Assembly (NCBI RefSeq): GCF_000264905.1 | Contig: NW_006763138.1 | Span: 558,224 to 622,223, forward strand | From: Stereum hirsutum FP-91666 SS1 | Lineage: Eukaryota; Basidiomycota; Agaricomycetes; Russulales; Stereaceae | DNA length: 64,000 bases | Reading direction: 5' to 3' | Shown here: piece after piece, positions 61,556 through 64,000 of the stretch | Position numbering within the stretch: the first letter of the stretch is position 1 | Layout of the letters: each line of letters starts with the position of its first letter | The notes under the pieces: generated by a model | The model's input: the letters and a program-made list of their open reading frames with translations, nothing else | What the model was told of the DNA's origin: nothing | Databases searched by the model: none | Translations under genes and position numbers: made by a program

Positions 61556-62730
61556 ATGCAACGTAAACGCCCTCTCATATCTTACTCTAGCTCTTCCGGC
61601 GAATCGTCCTCCCCTGAACCTGAAGACACGCCCATCGTATCTACATCCAAGTCTACCTCACCTCAACCAAAGAAACGCAAACTTCCGCCGCTATCCTCCC
61701 AACTCACGATACCTATTCCTGTCGACGACCCTTCCAAACACCAAGGCCGAACGCGCACAGTACCTCATGTTGATGGCCAATGGGCTGCATATGTCTACGT
61801 TCCCATCAAGGCTGGAGCTCGAGATAACATCGGAAGACTCGTGAGGAGAACACTGGCGAGTGCCAGGGAGAGGGAAAGCATGGGATGCCTGAGGAGTATT
61901 GGATTTGATATAGACAGCGATGAACTAGGGAAGGGGAAGACTCGTGATGAAAATGGAATTAGAACAGAAGACGACGAACTACACATATCACTTTCGAGGC
62001 CTGTCTTCCTGCGGGCGTATCAGAGAGAGGAGTTCAAGCGTGCAGTGAGGATCATCGCCAAGTCAAATAAATCGTCAGTCTTTGCCTCATTTTACGGTGG
62101 AATATATTGCCTCATCTTTCTCCTGCAGCTACGAGTTTCTGGTTGTAAGTCGAACACGTGAACTGATGTCGTCGGTTTTGTTTACTTCACAGATTTACTG
62201 GGTCGTTCGCCACCATCGCTGCACTTACTAACGACGAGAAAACGCGTTCATTCCTTTGCCTCGAGGTCGGAGCAGGACACAATGAGGTGCGTGTCTTTGA
62301 CCATCCGCTGACGTTCCTCAACACTCACGACCGGTCCCAGCTTCGTAAACTATCAGACGACCTCACACCCACTCTCCGTTCCATGCGCCAGAAGGAGTAC
62401 TATGCTTACCCTCGCTTCCATGCGTCTTTCGCATGGGCTCTCCTCGACCATGCCTCTGCTAGCATAGCACTTAACACATCCAAGGCATCTGCATTGTCTC
62501 TCGGCATTGACGGAGCGCTGTCAAACCCGCCCTACGCATCTTCTTCCCACGTTACAACCTTTGACTCACCAGACTCCTTCCCTACAATCCCCTCTTTGCC
62601 GGACAACCTCGTTGCCTCATTGAATGCTGAATTCGGCAAAGCGCTGCTCACGACGGTGGGTCATTTCGAGGTGGAAGAACTGAAAGTTCGAATAGGGAAG
62701 GATGTCTTCGGATGGAGACTGGAAGGGTAA
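61556..62730 (+). CDS. USB1: U6 snRNA phosphodiesterase USB1/Mpn1
   Basis: 2H-phosphoesterase-fold 3'-5' exonuclease that trims the oligo-U tail of U6 snRNA and protects its 3' end, needed for spliceosome stability. Exons 61556-62073, 62203-62286 and 62341-62730 join in phase. A Ser/Pro/Lys-rich N-terminus (SYSSSSGESSSPEPED and PKKRKLPPL, a nuclear-localisation-like signal) precedes the domain. The domain shows GQWAAYVYVPI, the first catalytic HxS motif ELHISLSRPVFLRAYQ, then ALTNDEKTRSFLCLEVGAGH. The second catalytic motif is YPRFHASFAWALLD. The C-terminal KVRIGKDVFGWRL matches the family end. Both His-x-Ser motifs are present, so it should be active. Confidence 0.93.
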
Positions 62731-63214
62731 TCGGGTCCCCTGCTTTCGTAGTTGACCAAGCGGACACACGGACAAGACTCAGCTCGGCATTACAGTCAAT
62801 TACCCCGTGGTGGGCCAGTACCCCGTAATGGGTCACCTACTGTTTACGGCGAGGGCTGGCATCGAAAGGCCAAGAATGCTATGATATCATGCTCCAAAGC
62901 TTCGAATGGGAGCACAACTCCACCATATGAGGGCTTCGAGCGCCCGCATTTGGAAGGTAACCCATTACGAGGTACTGGCCCACCACGGGGTAATTGACTG
63001 TACGCTATGTGTTTGTTCGAGTTGTAATGCTACAAGATGACAATACGCAGATAACGGACAAGAACTACTATAGAAGCAATGTTAGTTTACAGAAAGCAGT
63101 GCAGCAGCGCAAAACGGGAGCGTATAGCGCTAGCAGTCCATCAAGGGAATTCAGACAGATGATATATCTTAGGCCAGTATGCAACTGACACTTCAGAGTT
63201 TCTCGTGTTGGGTT
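62731..63214. other. Intergenic, convergent 3' regions containing the miniature element
   Basis: Between the stops of USB1 and the HIRIP3-like gene. Apart from the TA-flanked element at 62793-63000 I see nothing coding. Confidence 0.5.
62793..63000. mobile_element. 208-bp miniature element with ~45-bp inverted repeats and TA target duplication
   Basis: The left end begins CAGTCAATTACCCCGTGG at 62793. The right end is its inverted copy finishing at 63000. The inverted repeats extend about 45 bp (to about 62837 and from about 62956) with one or two mismatches. Both ends are flanked by TA (62791-62792 and 63001-63002), the target-site duplication of Tc1/mariner-type elements, and the CAGT start also fits that superfamily. 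No coding capacity. It lies 62 bp past the USB1 stop. Confidence 0.82.
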
Positions 63215-64000
63215 TCAATCGCTGTCGCTTTGGTCCTGCAAGAAGGCCATGATGCTTCTGGCCGCATTCTAGCACAAAGCTGCTATCAGCCATAAAACTG
63301 AAGGGCAGAAGAGAACAACGGAGGGATAGGGTTATGAACGAACCTTGTGCTTGCGCTTGCCAGTTGGTTCTTCAGGCTCGCTCTCTGATGCACTCTTTTC
63401 AGACGCATTCTCTTCATCGCTACTATCTTGCTTTCCTTTCGATTTCGATCCCGAAGATCGAGAGGCTCGAAACGGCCCACCGGACACTACGGCGGCCTCG
63501 AATTTCTGCACATCCTCTGGTTGTCAGTCAGTGCGAAAGATCATATAAGCAGGAGAACATCGAAGTAGAGGAGACAACCGAGCGCACCGAGCTCTTTTGC
63601 TAGTTCTCTCTTTGTCTTGATCTCTTTCGCTTTTTCCATGCTTAGGCGTCCCTCCATCCCAAGCTCGGCGAGAATTTCTCGCAGTCGTTTGATCTGCTCC
63701 GAGGGAAGAGTTAAGTCCTTGAACTCACGAGCCCATTGCTTGCGGACGCCACAGGCCACAACGAATGACTGGAACCCAAAAGAGCATAAGAGCATGCGTG
63801 GGAGATAGAGGGCATAGGCACAGCTAGAATTCTACCTTAAGACGCTTGATGGCCTCTTCATCCTTGCTGAGCTCTGGTCCAGACTTTTTGTCACGTTTCT
63901 TTGCCTGAAATGGACATTTCAGGTCGAGTCAGAGTGATTGATAGGGAATGGACACATACAGCAGGCTTGCTCTCCTGTCAGACACAATCAGAGACGGTAT
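63215..64000 (-). CDS. HIRIP3-like histone-chaperone-type protein, C-terminal part (5' end outside window)
   Basis: Exons readable from the window edge: 63974-63960 (15-nt microexon, ESKPA), 63904-63836, 63768-63588, 63516-63344 and 63268-63215, all in phase. The conserved core is IKRLKSFVVACGVRKQWARE, then LPSEQIKRLREILAELGMEG and SMEKAKEIKTKRELAKELED. This matches the C-terminal helical domain of HIRIP3-like proteins, which bind H2A-H2B or HIRA complexes. An acidic Ser-rich stretch (SSDEENASEKSASESEPEEP) with casein-kinase-2-like sites follows. The protein ends in a basic KRKHK and an acidic QDQSDSD. The naming rests on the core motif; the N-terminal half lies beyond 64000. Confidence 0.7.

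Noticed and set aside
62074..62202. Possible 13-nt extra exon in USB1 near 62130
   Set aside because: Including it shifts the following conserved FTGSFATIAALTNDEKTR out of frame; the direct junction 62073 to 62203 keeps the frame.
1..64000. CRISPR arrays, bacterial operons, prophage or an organised defence-type gene cluster
   Set aside because: The window is intron-rich eukaryotic DNA with no spaced repeats and no functionally linked gene cluster beyond the FetB-ferric reductase neighbours.

Overview
The window is nuclear DNA of a filamentous basidiomycete, most likely an agaricomycete. The genes are cut by many short introns of about 50-65 nt. The gene set is typical of that group: a FunK1 kinase, a DUF4436 membrane protein, an F-box/LRR-like protein, a multi-pass RGS protein, a ferric reductase and a large P450. 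I saw no tRNA, rRNA or CRISPR array. All gene models below were read by eye from splice sites and reading-frame continuity, without alignment tools.

Layout. 1-7.7 kb: the 3' end of an alternative oxidase (+), a Spo71/Mug56-like double-PH protein (-) and a DUF4436 membrane protein (+). 7.7-13.1 kb: two decayed DUF4436 tails flanking a FunK1 kinase (-); the second lies tail-to-tail with mitochondrial ribosomal protein S12 (-). 13.9-20.7 kb: the NSE2/MMS21 SUMO ligase (+), a FetB/UPF0014 permease (+) and a ferric reductase (-). 21.3-27.1 kb: an F-box protein (-) and an RGS protein with C-terminal membrane helices (-). 27.1-31.8 kb: a gene-poor stretch with a short inverted-repeat element. 31.8-35.3 kb: a zinc-alcohol-dehydrogenase gene broken by an internal inversion and a hAT-like insertion. 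36.4-46.5 kb: an epoxide hydrolase (+), a DEAH-box RNA helicase (+), a GH29 alpha-L-fucosidase (-), an ACOT9-like thioesterase (+) and a small secreted protein (-). 48.8-54.8 kb: a cytochrome P450 (+), urease accessory protein UreG (+) and an unknown Ser/Pro-rich protein (-). 55.3-64 kb: a SNF2 remodeller with PHD-type zinc fingers (-), a C2H2 factor (+), the U6 snRNA phosphodiesterase USB1 (+), a TA-flanked miniature element and the 3' part of a HIRIP3-like gene (-).

Most genes are unrelated housekeeping or accessory genes without an operon-like logic. The one functional pairing suggested by position is the convergent FetB-like permease and ferric reductase, both plausibly iron-related. The most informative structures are genome-evolution events: the ADH gene with two exon pieces flipped and a transposon inside the flipped part; a duplicated block holding a DUF4436 tail plus an antisense copy of the last S12 exon; a P450 with a five-residue insertion in its heme-binding loop; several 11-25 nt microexons; and two probable GC-AG introns.
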